From CAZLCC01 sp964570845 (GTDB lineage Bacteria > Patescibacteriota > Saccharimonadia > Saccharimonadales > Saccharimonadaceae): a stretch of DNA of 64,000 bases. The notes below the pieces were generated by a model, which was given only the letters and a program-made list of their open reading frames with translations, made no database searches and had not been told where the DNA came from. Each line of letters begins with the position of its first letter. Positions within the stretch are counted from its first letter, which is position 1. Below, piece after piece: positions 32,878-41,357 of this stretch. The stretch is taken from assembly GCA_964570845.1 (NCBI GenBank), contig CAZMZB010000003.1, forward strand, positions 18,051 to 82,050, read 5' to 3'. Position numbers and translations under genes: made by a program.

Positions 32878-33440
32878 AAAACGACTCTCTCACCATTATT
32901 GTCATTGCTGGCACTAGGCGTCAAGAGCGTCAATCTATTAAAGCTGCACACTATGTAGCTGAATATGGTCGTGCATTGCCGGATGTTGAAATTATTTTTG
33001 TTGATCCGAAAGACTATAACCTACCGGACGATGGAGTTGGTGGAGGAGCAAGCGATCCACGTTATACTGAGGTTGTAGAGAAGGCCGATGCGTTTTTTAT
33101 CGTTACACCTGAATATAATCACAGTTTTCCAGGAAGCTTAAAGCGTCTGCTTGATAGTGAATACGATCTTTATCATCGTAAGCCGGTTGCCTTGGCTGGC
33201 GTGAGTAGTGGTCCGTGGGGAGGTGTTAGGGTGTGTGAGGCTTTGCTTCCGGTGTGTCATCGATTAGGACTTGTAAATATTCATTCAGAAGTATATTTTC
33301 CTGAGATTCAAAATACATTTGAAGAAAATGGCCACATTAAGGCTGAAAAACAAGACATTATCGATCAAAGCGTTCGCAATGCTTTCAAAGAGTTAATTTG
33401 GTTTGCCAAAGTTTTAAAGCAAGCTCGTACTCACATCTGA
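32859..33440 (+). CDS. NADPH-dependent FMN reductase family protein
   Basis: Flavodoxin-like quinone or FMN reductase of the SsuE/YieF type, 193 aa. The phosphate-binding loop is AGTRRQERQS after the first strand (TIIVIAGT), and the flavin-contact region is FIVTPEYNHSFPGSLKRLLD, the family hallmark, with SSGPWGGVRV further on. Cytosolic. Its ATG lies inside the chaB 3' end. Confidence 0.92.
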   Translation: MAQKGLENDSLTIIVIAGTRRQERQSIKAAHYVAEYGRALPDVEIIFVDPKDYNLPDDGVGGGASDPRYTEVVEKADAFFIVTPEYNHSFPGSLKRLLDSEYDLYHRKPVALAGVSSGPWGGVRVCEALLPVCHRLGLVNIHSEVYFPEIQNTFEENGHIKAEKQDIIDQSVRNAFKELIWFAKVLKQARTHI

Positions 33441-33449
33441 GATATATGC

Positions 33450-33455
33450 TACAGT
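33450..33455 (+). promoter_or_regulatory. -10 box of gltS
   Basis: TACAGT preceded by TGC, 7 nt before the ATG at 33463; leaderless start. Confidence 0.45.
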
Positions 33456-33462
33456 AAAGCTA

Positions 33463-34824
33463 ATGCTTAGTAACGAATGGCTAGCAACGCTTGTGATTCT
33501 CGCTGCTCTAATAGTTGGCTATTTGTTTGTGCAGCTGCCGATTGTGCGTAAAAGTTTTATTCCCGGATCGTTAGCGGCTGGCTTGTTACTTCTTGTTGCA
33601 GGACCACAGATTGCAGGGCAGTATTTCCCTGAATGGCAACTGTCACCAGCACTTTATTCGGTATGGAATCCACTGCCCGGCCAATTAATTAATGTTGTTT
33701 TTGCGTGTTTATTTTTAGCACAGCCACTCTTGCCTTTAAAGAAGATTTGGCGGCTTGCCGCGCCACAGGCTGCGTTTGGGCAAATGCTAGCTTGGGGGCA
33801 ATATGCACTTGGCGGGCTTATCACCATGCTTGTGTTGATGCCATTGTTTAATGCGAATCCACTCAGTGCAACATTGATTGAAATTAGTTTTGAGGGTGGA
33901 CATGGTACAGCGTCTGGTCTTGTGGACGTATTCGATAGAGCCAATTTCACCGAAGGGCACGAAATGGCAGTTGGTTTAGCAACACTGAGCTTAACAGCGG
34001 CAATTATTAGCGGTATGATTTTGGTGCACTGGGGAAAGCATAAAGGATATATTAAAAAACACGCCGGGCATAAAACACTTTCACAAATGGTATACCATCG
34101 CAGGATTATTCATCAGCTCCGCAAGCAAGGAGTGAGCTTGCGTGAGCACCTCACGCCAAAGCGCCTTGTCTCGCATCTTGTGCTTGTAGTTTTGGCAGTG
34201 TTTTTTGGATGGTTGATTTATCAAAGCTTGTTGATACTTGAAGATAATTTGTGGGGCAAAGCAGGACTGACTGTTTTTTATTATGTGCCAATGTTTCCTC
34301 TGTGTATGTTTGGTGGCATGTTGGCGCATCAAGTGTGGCGGCGACTTGGGCTGGTGACATCACGGCCAATTATCGAACTGATTAGTGCAGCTGCATTGAG
34401 TATTCTCATTACCACGGCAATTGCCACAATGTCGATTAACTATATTTCGCAGAACATAGAAACATTTCTCACACTTGCCGTAGTGGGAATTGTTTGGATT
34501 TTGTTGGCGTTTTTATTCCTAGCACCACGAATGTTTCGAAAGCACTGGTTCCAGAACGGCATCGTTAACATGGCGCAATCAATGGGGCAGACGGCAACAG
34601 GTTTACTGTTTGTCAAAATGGTTGATCCGAAGGATAAAACAGATGCGATTGAAAGCTTTGGCTATAAGCAGCTAATGTTCGAGCCATTTGTTGGTGGGGG
34701 AATTATCACGGCACTCTCAATTCCTGTATTGGTTATTTTGGGGTTACCGTTTTTCACTCTTAGTGCGCTTGTCATCTGTATCTTTTGGATGATATTGGGA
34801 TTGATATATTTTAGTAAGATGTAG
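33463..34824 (+). CDS. gltS: Sodium:glutamate symporter (ESS/GltS family)
   Basis: Imports glutamate with sodium. 453 aa with about ten to twelve membrane segments. Family marks are KSFIPGSLAAGLLLL near the N-terminus, the re-entrant loop FEGGHGTASG near residue 146 and its counterpart QSMGQTATGLLFVKM near residue 370. A long cytosolic loop (HRRIIHQLRKQGVSLREHLTPKR) separates the halves. Glutamate uptake fits an organism with little amino-acid synthesis and supplies L-Glu to MurD. Confidence 0.93.
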   Translation: MLSNEWLATLVILAALIVGYLFVQLPIVRKSFIPGSLAAGLLLLVAGPQIAGQYFPEWQLSPALYSVWNPLPGQLINVVFACLFLAQPLLPLKKIWRLAAPQAAFGQMLAWGQYALGGLITMLVLMPLFNANPLSATLIEISFEGGHGTASGLVDVFDRANFTEGHEMAVGLATLSLTAAIISGMILVHWGKHKGYIKKHAGHKTLSQMVYHRRIIHQLRKQGVSLREHLTPKRLVSHLVLVVLAVFFGWLIYQSLLILEDNLWGKAGLTVFYYVPMFPLCMFGGMLAHQVWRRLGLVTSRPIIELISAAALSILITTAIATMSINYISQNIETFLTLAVVGIVWILLAFLFLAPRMFRKHWFQNGIVNMAQSMGQTATGLLFVKMVDPKDKTDAIESFGYKQLMFEPFVGGGIITALSIPVLVILGLPFFTLSALVICIFWMILGLIYFSKM

Positions 34825-34839
34825 CTCACTAACAGATGG

Positions 34840-34845
34840 TATAAT
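34840..34845 (+). promoter_or_regulatory. -10 box of metK-fragment gene
   Basis: TATAAT in GGTATAATAGAG, 16 nt before the TTG start; AAGGAG (34851-34856) lies between. Confidence 0.45.
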
Positions 34846-34861
34846 AGAGCTAAGGAGATTT

Positions 34862-35158
34862 TTGCTCAAAAGTACTAGCAAAGTTGATCGTTCGGGCGCG
34901 TATATAGCGCGTAAAATTGCACTGGATTATTTAAAGCAACATAGTGCCGAAGAAGTCTATTGTTATGTTGCGTATGCAATCGGATATGATCAGCCGCTTG
35001 AAGCGACTGTGAGAATTGACGGTGAGCAACAGGCGGTGAAGGGATATGACTTGTCGCCGCGTGGAATTATTGAGTTTTTAGATCTTGAAAAATCGCAATA
35101 TGAACAAACAGCGAGATATGGGCATTTCGGGCACGCAGATTTTGCGTGGGAGAAGTAG
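34862..35158 (+). CDS. Stand-alone C-terminal fragment of S-adenosylmethionine synthetase
   Basis: 98 aa matching only the last quarter of MetK: SKVDRSGAYIARKIALDYLK, CYVAYAIGYDQPLEATV, and the end YGHFGHADFAWEK. The N-terminal and central domains with the ATP site are missing, and the preceding gene (gltS) ends just upstream, so no remnant is left. Still, the frame is intact, with a -10 box and AAGGAG before a TTG start. It may be a decaying remnant or a repurposed domain. It cannot make SAM by itself. Confidence 0.75.
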   Translation: MLKSTSKVDRSGAYIARKIALDYLKQHSAEEVYCYVAYAIGYDQPLEATVRIDGEQQAVKGYDLSPRGIIEFLDLEKSQYEQTARYGHFGHADFAWEK

Positions 35159-35162
35159 TGCT

Positions 35163-35216
35163 TTAGGTAGCTTTTGGCTTTTTCTTTTCTTTGCGTTTGT
35201 TTTGACCTTTTGCCAT
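35163..35216 (-). CDS. Very small basic protein (17 aa)
   Basis: ATG at 35216 encodes MAKGQNKRKEKKKPKAT and stops at TAA (35163-35165). AGAAAGG lies 6 nt upstream. The MAKGQ start and KKPK end resemble short basic hypothetical proteins annotated in many proteobacteria; that likeness is from memory. It fills the gap between two longer genes. Nucleic-acid or ribosome binding is plausible from charge alone. Confidence 0.5.
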   Translation of the reverse strand: MAKGQNKRKEKKKPKAT

Positions 35217-35232
35217 AAGAAACCTTTCTTGG

Positions 35233-35442
35233 TTAACGTCTTTTTATCATAAGTTTTAGATTTGAAATGTAATGAAGGGGATTTACTTGCTTGTTTTTTC
35301 TTAAATAGGCGAGATGAACCTCAATAAAGGGCAAGCGATTGCTTGGATATTCGTCTGCATTAGGACTATAGGTGCTTTCGGTAATCATTGTTTTATCAGA
35401 CTCAAGCGCCTCTAGTTGTTCAATGATCTCTTCAGTAGTCAT
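35233..35442 (-). CDS. Small protein, unknown
   Basis: From the ATG at 35442 the product is 69 aa: an acidic helical N-terminus (TTEEIIEQLEALESDKT) and a basic C-terminus (NLKLMIKRR). A GATAAT -10-like box lies 6 nt upstream, so the longer frame starting at 35502 is less likely. No family recognised. It may share a promoter region with the lipid kinase upstream on this strand. Confidence 0.55.
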   Translation of the reverse strand: MTTEEIIEQLEALESDKTMITESTYSPNADEYPSNRLPFIEVHLAYLRKNKQVNPLHYISNLKLMIKRR

Positions 35443-35504
35443 AACTCCATTATCCTCTTTATTTGAAATAAAGCCAATTAAACAGAGTGGGGGAGTGGTC
35501 ATAT

Positions 35505-36356
35505 TTATTTAAGAATCGTTAAGCTTTTTGGAACAGTTTTATAGGACAGTGGGGTTTTAAATTTGCTGACTTCGCCGTCGTGTGAGATATTTACCTCCTT
35601 TTCGCCATGTGTTTTGACAACTACTTCTTTTGCTGAGAAGCTATCAAATTCATCTGCTTCGTGTAGTCGTCCTGTGGCCGTGTGAACAAAGATTTTGACG
35701 AGTGCGAAGCGGTTGTTGGCTTTTGTGATATATATTGAAAGCTTTCCTTCACAAAGCAACGTGCGATTGGTGAGAGCGAAATCACTAATTTTATAGGAGT
35801 TATTGCCGATGAAAATAAAAGGGGTGGTGAATGTCTTTTTGCCAAGCGTAACATCATAGGTTTTATAGCGAATGATGGCTTGCGCAATGCCAATTATTGC
35901 CGCGGGCCATTTACCAAGCTTATCCTCGGCTTCTTCACGAACTTTGAGAGAAGAAGGATAGAGTCCGAGACTTGAGTTATTAATAAAAACGGTATCATTC
36001 ACCTTTGCAACGTCGATTTTCTGCTGCTTTGCTTTTTGCAGATTCGCAATTGCTTCATCAACATCTTGAGAAATATTTAAATCTTTTGTGAAGTGATTAA
36101 GCGTGCCACCGGGTAGTGGCGCTAAAACCGCTTTTGTGCCGACAACAATGCCCGACACGGCACTGATCGTACCATCGCCACCAATTGCCGCGATAATTTT
36201 GCCCTGACTCAAGAAAGGTTTCAGTTTCTTTTCAAAACCAGCGCCAATTTTAATATCTTTTTCAATTTCAATATTGTTTTTATGAAACTTCTTTTTTAGC
36301 TCGGTAAGGGATAGTGCACTGCCAGATTTTGAGTTGTGAACTAAAATTACTTTCAT
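35505..36356 (-). CDS. Diacylglycerol kinase-family lipid kinase
   Basis: 283-aa cytosolic enzyme of the DagK/YegS/BmrU family. The nucleotide-binding loop is IAAIGGDGTISAV near residue 55-67, followed by PLPGGTLNHFTKDL near 81, both diagnostic. A beta-rich C-terminal domain follows. It phosphorylates a lipid such as diacylglycerol or a polyprenol; the substrate cannot be told. It overlaps the PAP2 gene by 4 nt, pairing a lipid kinase with a lipid phosphatase. Confidence 0.93.
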   Translation of the reverse strand: MKVILVHNSKSGSALSLTELKKKFHKNNIEIEKDIKIGAGFEKKLKPFLSQGKIIAAIGGDGTISAVSGIVVGTKAVLAPLPGGTLNHFTKDLNISQDVDEAIANLQKAKQQKIDVAKVNDTVFINNSSLGLYPSSLKVREEAEDKLGKWPAAIIGIAQAIIRYKTYDVTLGKKTFTTPFIFIGNNSYKISDFALTNRTLLCEGKLSIYITKANNRFALVKIFVHTATGRLHEADEFDSFSAKEVVVKTHGEKEVNISHDGEVSKFKTPLSYKTVPKSLTILK

Positions 36357-36889
36357 AACGTTGGCTTTATGTAGTGAATTATAACGAACAACCCGACAGC
36401 ACCAAGCAGCCAGCCGCCGACCACATCAGTTGGATAGTGAGCGCCGAGGTAAATCCGCGAAATGCCAATTAAGAAAATCAATAAGCCAAGTGCAATTACA
36501 GCGACAATATTCCAAGGCCCTGGCAGATAAAGAAAAGCAAAATAGGCAAGAAGGCCATAGCTCACTATTGCGCCGGCGGCGTGTCCGCTTGGAAAGCTGA
36601 ATGTGTCAAAGAACATATTGTTAACATAGTCTGTTTCCGGTCTGTCTCGTTTTAAAAATGCTTTGAGAACACTACAAACACCAAATGTAATCGCTGCGAC
36701 ACTTCCGGCAAGAATAAGTTTTTCGTTTGTCTTGTAAAAACCATAGACAGCGACAGCAAGCGCGATACCAACAGTAAAAAAAGGCTGCCCAAGAAAGGTA
36801 GCAATCACCATAGGGATCTCCAGCCACTGCGGCCATGATTGAATAAATTGCGTCATCCCTGTATCAAAACGCGCCAACACACTCCTCAT
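36353..36889 (-). CDS. PAP2-family membrane phosphatase
   Basis: 178 aa from the ATG at 36889, 7 nt behind a TATGCT box; the frame starts at 36901. All three phosphatase motifs are present: KAFLKRDRPETD, FSFPSGHAAG and SRIYLGAHYPTDVVGG. Five to six membrane segments. Likely dephosphorylates undecaprenyl diphosphate or another lipid phosphate, which recycles the wall carrier made by UppS. Overlaps the lipid kinase. Confidence 0.92.
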   Translation of the reverse strand: MRSVLARFDTGMTQFIQSWPQWLEIPMVIATFLGQPFFTVGIALAVAVYGFYKTNEKLILAGSVAAITFGVCSVLKAFLKRDRPETDYVNNMFFDTFSFPSGHAAGAIVSYGLLAYFAFLYLPGPWNIVAVIALGLLIFLIGISRIYLGAHYPTDVVGGWLLGAVGLFVIIHYIKPTL

Positions 36890-36890
36890 G

Positions 36891-36920
36891 TTTATAAGCA
36901 TAGCAAAATCACGCTATACT
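36891..36920 (+). promoter_or_regulatory. Promoter of metallopeptidase gene
   Basis: TTTATA (36891-36896), 18 bp, TATACT (36915-36920). The -10 ends 8 nt before the ATG at 36929. Confidence 0.5.
36897..36902 (-). promoter_or_regulatory. -10 box of PAP2 gene
   Basis: Minus-strand TATGCT, 7 nt before ATG 36889. It overlaps the divergent promoter of the metallopeptidase gene. Confidence 0.4.
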
Positions 36921-36928
36921 AAAAAGCA

Positions 36929-37315
36929 ATGTATATATCTGACGAGGAATTTTTGAAAATGATTGATGAGGCGTTTGCTTCGCTTCCTAAAAAATATACT
37001 AGCGTGATGAATAACGTGGCGATTGTATATGAAGATGAGCCGACAGAGATGCAACGGCAAAAAATGAGGCTTAGAGATAATCAGACGCTTTTCGGGCTTT
37101 ATGAGGGGATTCCGATGTCGCAACGGGGAGCAGGATATAATCTAGTGTTACCGGATAAAATAACGATTTTTAAAAATCCTATCATACATAACAGCCGGGA
37201 TATTGCAGATGTGAAAAAACAAGTTCGCCATACGCTATGGCATGAAATCGCCCATCACTTCGGACTGGATCACGATCAGATCCACAGGCTCGACGGAACG
37301 AACGCAACAGAGTAG
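36929..37315 (+). CDS. Small zincin-like metallopeptidase family protein
   Basis: 128 aa with the zinc motif HEIAHHFGLDHDQI near residue 108 (HEXXH plus a third Asp/His). The preceding sequence (YISDEEFLKMIDEAFASLPKKY, LFGLYEGIPMSQRG, DKITIFKNPI) matches the widespread minimal metallopeptidase family related to DUF1025. Leaderless start. Substrate unknown; cytosolic as there is no signal peptide. Confidence 0.88.
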   Translation: MYISDEEFLKMIDEAFASLPKKYTSVMNNVAIVYEDEPTEMQRQKMRLRDNQTLFGLYEGIPMSQRGAGYNLVLPDKITIFKNPIIHNSRDIADVKKQVRHTLWHEIAHHFGLDHDQIHRLDGTNATE

Positions 37316-37347
37316 AATAATATAAAAGCAATAATCTGGTGGGCAAG

Positions 37348-37353
37348 GATAAT
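37348..37353 (+). promoter_or_regulatory. -10 box of 324-aa gene
   Basis: GATAAT, 7 nt before the GTG at 37361; leaderless start. Confidence 0.35.
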
Positions 37354-37360
37354 TAGTGTT

Positions 37361-38335
37361 GTGTCTGAGCAGAAAAATACCGGTGTAGAGAAAACAATAC
37401 AAGAGTTGTTGGATCCAAGTTTCGAAGAAGCTGTACTTATAGGTCATGTCAGAAGAGTGAATAAGCTGTCGGAAAATGGTGATCTGGAAAAAGATGAGCT
37501 TGCGCGTCTAGTTCCGGCTTTTGATGAGGAGTGGCCATATCATGATGGTTTATTGCAAGCATATGGCAGGGTGACTTCAGTAGAAAGTGGTGAAAGTATA
37601 TTGCTGAGCAGTGATGGTCAGCCGGTTGTTTCGTTTGGCTTTAGCTTAAACGAAACAGAGGGGGTTTGCAAAATAGGCTATTACTTAGGAGCGGTAGACC
37701 TGAAAGAAAATACAATAGAGGAAATTTTTTGGGCTGATGTCGATGAACTTCACATAGATACGTCAATGCGAATGGATGGAGTCAGAGCGACACACCTGCT
37801 AGGACATTTTTATCCCGATGCAATAGATGAAATTGATGAGAGATATTTTGAAGCCCAGTCTGATGTAGAGTTTGTTTTATCTTTACGTAATTTTTTGCTA
37901 GATCACAACAAAAGAGGTCATCCGCCCGAAGATGCTGATTCGGATGAAATAAGAACCTTACTAACGGAAACAATTAACCATCAAGTGCCACTTGCAACCA
38001 CCGTACCGTGGAGCGTTGCGTTTAAGGGGATGTATTTTCCTGCCCGGCAAAATCTATTCACGGAAATTAAAGATGCGGAAGTAGAAGACGAATGGCAAAG
38101 ACGACTTGCGCTTCCTGTTCGCATTGTCATGCTTCCTGAAGTAAAAACAGACGAAGCTGGGTATTCTCATATTAATCGGGATATATCCAGACCGGCAATT
38201 TCTCTCCATGTATATCCAATTTGCGAGTCGGAGAGTCCAGAGGGAGAGCTGATTACTGTTCCTATTACGGATGATTTAAGAATCGCTTCAAATATCGAAA
38301 ATGTTGAAATGTTTGAAGACCTCGAAGATTATTAG
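37361..38335 (+). CDS. Acidic cytosolic protein, unknown
   Basis: 324 aa, GTG start, strongly acidic (for example EKDELARLVPAFDEEWPYHDG and ENVEMFEDLEDY at the end), no membrane segment, signal peptide or Cys cluster. Alternating strands and helices suggest a globular two-domain protein. I recognise no family or catalytic motif. It lies between the metallopeptidase gene and tgt and has its own -10 box. Confidence 0.75.
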   Translation: MSEQKNTGVEKTIQELLDPSFEEAVLIGHVRRVNKLSENGDLEKDELARLVPAFDEEWPYHDGLLQAYGRVTSVESGESILLSSDGQPVVSFGFSLNETEGVCKIGYYLGAVDLKENTIEEIFWADVDELHIDTSMRMDGVRATHLLGHFYPDAIDEIDERYFEAQSDVEFVLSLRNFLLDHNKRGHPPEDADSDEIRTLLTETINHQVPLATTVPWSVAFKGMYFPARQNLFTEIKDAEVEDEWQRRLALPVRIVMLPEVKTDEAGYSHINRDISRPAISLHVYPICESESPEGELITVPITDDLRIASNIENVEMFEDLEDY

Positions 38336-38356
38336 CAAATCAGGTAGGCTGGTAGG

Positions 38357-39559
38357 GTGAGTAAAAAAAGTTTTCAGTTTGAAGTTTCAAAAAAACTTGA
38401 CGGTGCTTTAGCGCGAACGAGCGTGATCTCGACGCCACATGGTGAAATAAAGACACCGGTATTTATTCCTGTTGGCACACAGGCGACACTCAAAGGGCTG
38501 ACGCCAGAGCAGCTTGAATCAACAGGGGCGCAAGCGGTTTTGGCGAATGCCTACCATCTTTATTTACGCCCTGGATCAGGGGTGATTGATAACGCTGGCG
38601 GTTTAGGAAAGTTTATGAACTGGCAAAAACCGACATTCACTGACAGCGGTGGTTTTCAAGTAATGAGTTTGGGGGTTGGATTTAAGAAGATTGTCGACAT
38701 GCAGGGCGATCAGCCACTTGAAAAAAAAGAAAAGCTAGCATGGATTGATGATGATGGCGTTACCTTTAAATCTCATTTAGATGGCAGTAAACATCGTTTC
38801 ACGGCAGAAAAATCGATGCAGATTCAACACGAAATTGGTGCGGATATCATCTTTGCGTTTGATGAGCTCACCACATTGCAGCACAGTCGAGATTATCAAA
38901 TCGAATCACTTGATAAACGAACACACCCCTGGGCAGAACGTAGTTTAGCTGAGCATAAAAGACTAACCGAGAAACAAAAAAATAAGCCATACCAAGCATT
39001 ATTTGGAGTTGTTCAAGGGGCACAATATGAGGATCTACGACGTCAGTCCGCGCGATTTTTAGCCAATCTTGATTTTGACGGATTTGGACTCGGCGGTGCG
39101 TTCAAAAAGGAACAACTTGGCGAAGCGGTACGCTGGATGTGCGAGGAATTACCGGAAAAGAAACCGCGTCATATGCTTGGTATCGCAGAGCCGATCGATA
39201 TTTTCGATTGTATTGAAAATGGCGCGGATACGTTTGACTGCGTTAGTCCAGCTCGTATTGGCCGTAATGGTGCGCTGTATTCATTAACCGGTCGATTTAA
39301 TATCACGAATGCGAAACATAAAAAAGATTTTAGTAAAATCAGTGACAACTGTAACTGCTATACCTGTAGTAATTATACAAAGGCGTATTTGCATCATTTG
39401 TTTAAAGCAAATGAGCTTTTGGCATATACGCTTGCGACAATTCACAATGAACAATTTATTGTTAGTTTGGTTGATAATATTCGAGGGAGTATCGAGAGTG
39501 GCAGCTTTTACGAGTTTAAGCAAAACTGGCTTGCAAGCTATAAAAATAACCTTAATTAA
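38357..39559 (+). CDS. tgt: tRNA-guanine (queuine) transglycosylase
   Basis: Exchanges G34 for preQ1 in tRNAs with GUN anticodons. 400 aa, GTG start. Key parts are FIPVGTQATLKGLTPEQL, the Asp in FTDSGGFQVMSLG, GVVQGAQYEDLR, the nucleophile region EPIDIFDCIENGADTFDCVSPARIGRNG, and the zinc site NCNCYTCSNYTKAYLHHL. No preQ1 synthesis genes are in this window, so the base is probably salvaged. Confidence 0.95.
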   Translation: MSKKSFQFEVSKKLDGALARTSVISTPHGEIKTPVFIPVGTQATLKGLTPEQLESTGAQAVLANAYHLYLRPGSGVIDNAGGLGKFMNWQKPTFTDSGGFQVMSLGVGFKKIVDMQGDQPLEKKEKLAWIDDDGVTFKSHLDGSKHRFTAEKSMQIQHEIGADIIFAFDELTTLQHSRDYQIESLDKRTHPWAERSLAEHKRLTEKQKNKPYQALFGVVQGAQYEDLRRQSARFLANLDFDGFGLGGAFKKEQLGEAVRWMCEELPEKKPRHMLGIAEPIDIFDCIENGADTFDCVSPARIGRNGALYSLTGRFNITNAKHKKDFSKISDNCNCYTCSNYTKAYLHHLFKANELLAYTLATIHNEQFIVSLVDNIRGSIESGSFYEFKQNWLASYKNNLN

Positions 39560-39563
39560 CTGC

Positions 39564-39569
39564 TATAAT
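39564..39569 (+). promoter_or_regulatory. -10 box of serS
   Basis: TGC-TATAAT (extended -10), exactly 7 nt before the ATG at 39577. No -35 is visible. One of the cleanest leaderless starts. Confidence 0.55.
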
Positions 39570-39576
39570 AACTAGC

Positions 39577-40872
39577 ATGTTAGATATTCGATTTGTGCGT
39601 GAGAACGCGGAGCGCGTTAAAGAAGCGAGTCAGCAAAAGGGCTATGAGGTTGATGTTGATCGAGTGTTAGAGCTTGACGCTCGTCGTCGTGAACTCCAGC
39701 AGAAAGCTGATGAGCTACGCGAAAAACGCAATGAGATTTCTGGACGGATGAAAGGTGGAGAGCCATCACCTGAGCTTATTGAACAGGGGAAAGAAATAAA
39801 AACACAACTTGCAAAGCTTGAGGCAGACCTTAGTTTAACGAACGAAGACTTTCTTATTTACTTACAACAAATTCCAAATCTCCCTGGTGAGGATGTACCG
39901 GTAGGTGTAGGTGAGGCAGAGAATGTGGTTACTAAGACCGTTGGCGAAAAGCCGAGTTTTGATTTTCAACCAAAAAACCATTATGAAATTGCTGAAGCGC
40001 GAGACTGGATTGATAAAGAGCGTGCTGCGAAAGTGGCGGGTGCTCGTTTTGCTTACATAAAGGGTGATTTAGTAAAGCTGCAGTTTGCTATTTTACAACT
40101 CACATTAGATGTGCTGACTGATGAAAGTAAGTTACAAGAAATTATTCAGAAAAATAATCTTTCTGTTTCAAGCAAACCATTTACACCTATTTTGCCGCCA
40201 TACATGATTAGGACTGATATCTATAGTGCTATGGATAGGCTGGAACCACGAGATGACCGCTATAAGATTGAAGATGAGGATTTATGGCTGCAGGGTAGCG
40301 CAGAGCATGTGCTTGGTAGTATGCATGCCAATGAAATTTTGGCTGAAGCTGAGCTTCCTATGCGTTATATAGGCTATGCAACAAGTTTTCGGCGAGAAGC
40401 TGGCACGTATGGTAAAGATATGGAAGGCATTATTCGTATGCATCAGTTTGATAAGTTGGAAATGGAAAGTATCACTGACGCTAAAACAGGCGGGCAGGAG
40501 CACTTATTCTTTGTAGCAATTCAGGAATATCTTCTTGATTTGTTGAAGTTGCCATATCAAGTTTTACTCAAATGTACTGCAGATATCGGTAAACCGAATG
40601 CCCGTGGTGTTGATATGGAAGTATGGCTGCCAGGTCAAGGCAAGTACCGGGAAACACACACGGCGGATTATATGACTGATTATCAATCACGTCGTCTCAA
40701 GACGAGAGTGCGAAAAGCTGATGATATTGAACTCGTTCACACCAATGACGCAACTGCGTTTGCACTCGGGCGCATCATGGTGGCAATTATTGAAAATTAT
40801 CAAAATCAAGATAATACAGTGCGTATTCCCGAGGCTTTACGACCCTATCTTGGCGATAGAGAAGCTCTTTAA
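39577..40872 (+). CDS. serS: Seryl-tRNA synthetase
   Basis: Charges tRNA-Ser and tRNA-Sec. An N-terminal coiled-coil arm (about residues 30-100) contacts the long variable arm of tRNA-Ser. The class II core has PFTPILPPYMIRTD, motif 2 YATSFRREAGTYGKDMEGIIRMHQFDKLEM and the motif 3 region TNDATAFALGRIMVAIIENYQ. Length 431 aa. Motif 3 reads TNDATAFALGR where NGSGLAVGR is usual, a modest deviation. Confidence 0.95.
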   Translation: MLDIRFVRENAERVKEASQQKGYEVDVDRVLELDARRRELQQKADELREKRNEISGRMKGGEPSPELIEQGKEIKTQLAKLEADLSLTNEDFLIYLQQIPNLPGEDVPVGVGEAENVVTKTVGEKPSFDFQPKNHYEIAEARDWIDKERAAKVAGARFAYIKGDLVKLQFAILQLTLDVLTDESKLQEIIQKNNLSVSSKPFTPILPPYMIRTDIYSAMDRLEPRDDRYKIEDEDLWLQGSAEHVLGSMHANEILAEAELPMRYIGYATSFRREAGTYGKDMEGIIRMHQFDKLEMESITDAKTGGQEHLFFVAIQEYLLDLLKLPYQVLLKCTADIGKPNARGVDMEVWLPGQGKYRETHTADYMTDYQSRRLKTRVRKADDIELVHTNDATAFALGRIMVAIIENYQNQDNTVRIPEALRPYLGDREAL

Positions 40873-40877
40873 GCTGT

Positions 40878-40912
40878 TATAATAAGGATAGGTGCTATGG
40901 CTTAATCATAGC
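40878..40912 (+). promoter_or_regulatory. Promoter and leader hairpin of hpf
   Basis: TATAAT (40878-40883), then a short leader containing the hairpin GCTATG/CATAGC (40894-40912) and AAGGAGGG before the ATG at 40933. Confidence 0.45.
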
Positions 40913-40932
40913 GCAGCAAAAGGAGGGTAGCT

Positions 40933-41301
40933 ATGATTACGCATATTGATATCGCGGGGGTGAAATATGATCTCGATGAGACTACGAAAAAGTATGTGAA
41001 CAAGAAAATTAGTCGGCTGGATAGATATCTTCCAAAAAAAGACCGTGGTAGTGTTCGAGCTGAGGTGAAGCTCAAAGAAGTAAATCGTGATCATGGCAAT
41101 AAATATGAGTGTGAAGTTCTGCTTTTTGTGCCAGATAAAATGCTTATGGCGAAGGACAGCACGGTAAACATGCTGGCCGCGGTTGATATTGTTGAAGAAA
41201 AACTGAAGAACCAGTTGAAGAAGTATAAAGGTGAGCGTACTAACCATCGCGGGGCACATAACCTTCTTGGGAAAATGAAGCGTAGTTTTCGACGCGGATA
41301 G
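40933..41301 (+). CDS. hpf: Ribosome hibernation-promoting factor (HPF/RaiA)
   Basis: 122-aa short-form HPF that inactivates idle ribosomes. The fold HIDIAGVKYDLDETTKKYVNKKISRLDRYLP followed by ECEVLLFVPDKMLMAKDSTVNMLAAVDIVEEKLKNQLKKYK is characteristic. The long-form C-terminal dimerisation domain is absent; a short basic tail (KMKRSFRRG) is present. Strong AAGGAGGG. It precedes secA, the same order as in many Gram-positives. Confidence 0.94.
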   Translation: MITHIDIAGVKYDLDETTKKYVNKKISRLDRYLPKKDRGSVRAEVKLKEVNRDHGNKYECEVLLFVPDKMLMAKDSTVNMLAAVDIVEEKLKNQLKKYKGERTNHRGAHNLLGKMKRSFRRG

Positions 41302-41324
41302 ATATTTTCAAAAACTCTTCTTAG

Positions 41325-41357
41325 GCTGTTTTAACTTACGTAAAAACAGCGTATAAT
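41325..41357 (+). promoter_or_regulatory. Inverted repeat and -10 box upstream of secA
   Basis: GCTGTTTT (41325-41332) and AAAACAGC (41343-41350) form a perfect 8-bp inverted repeat that ends 1 nt before TATAAT (41352-41357). No U-run follows, so it looks more like an operator across the -35 region than a terminator. It could also end hpf transcription weakly. Confidence 0.4.
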
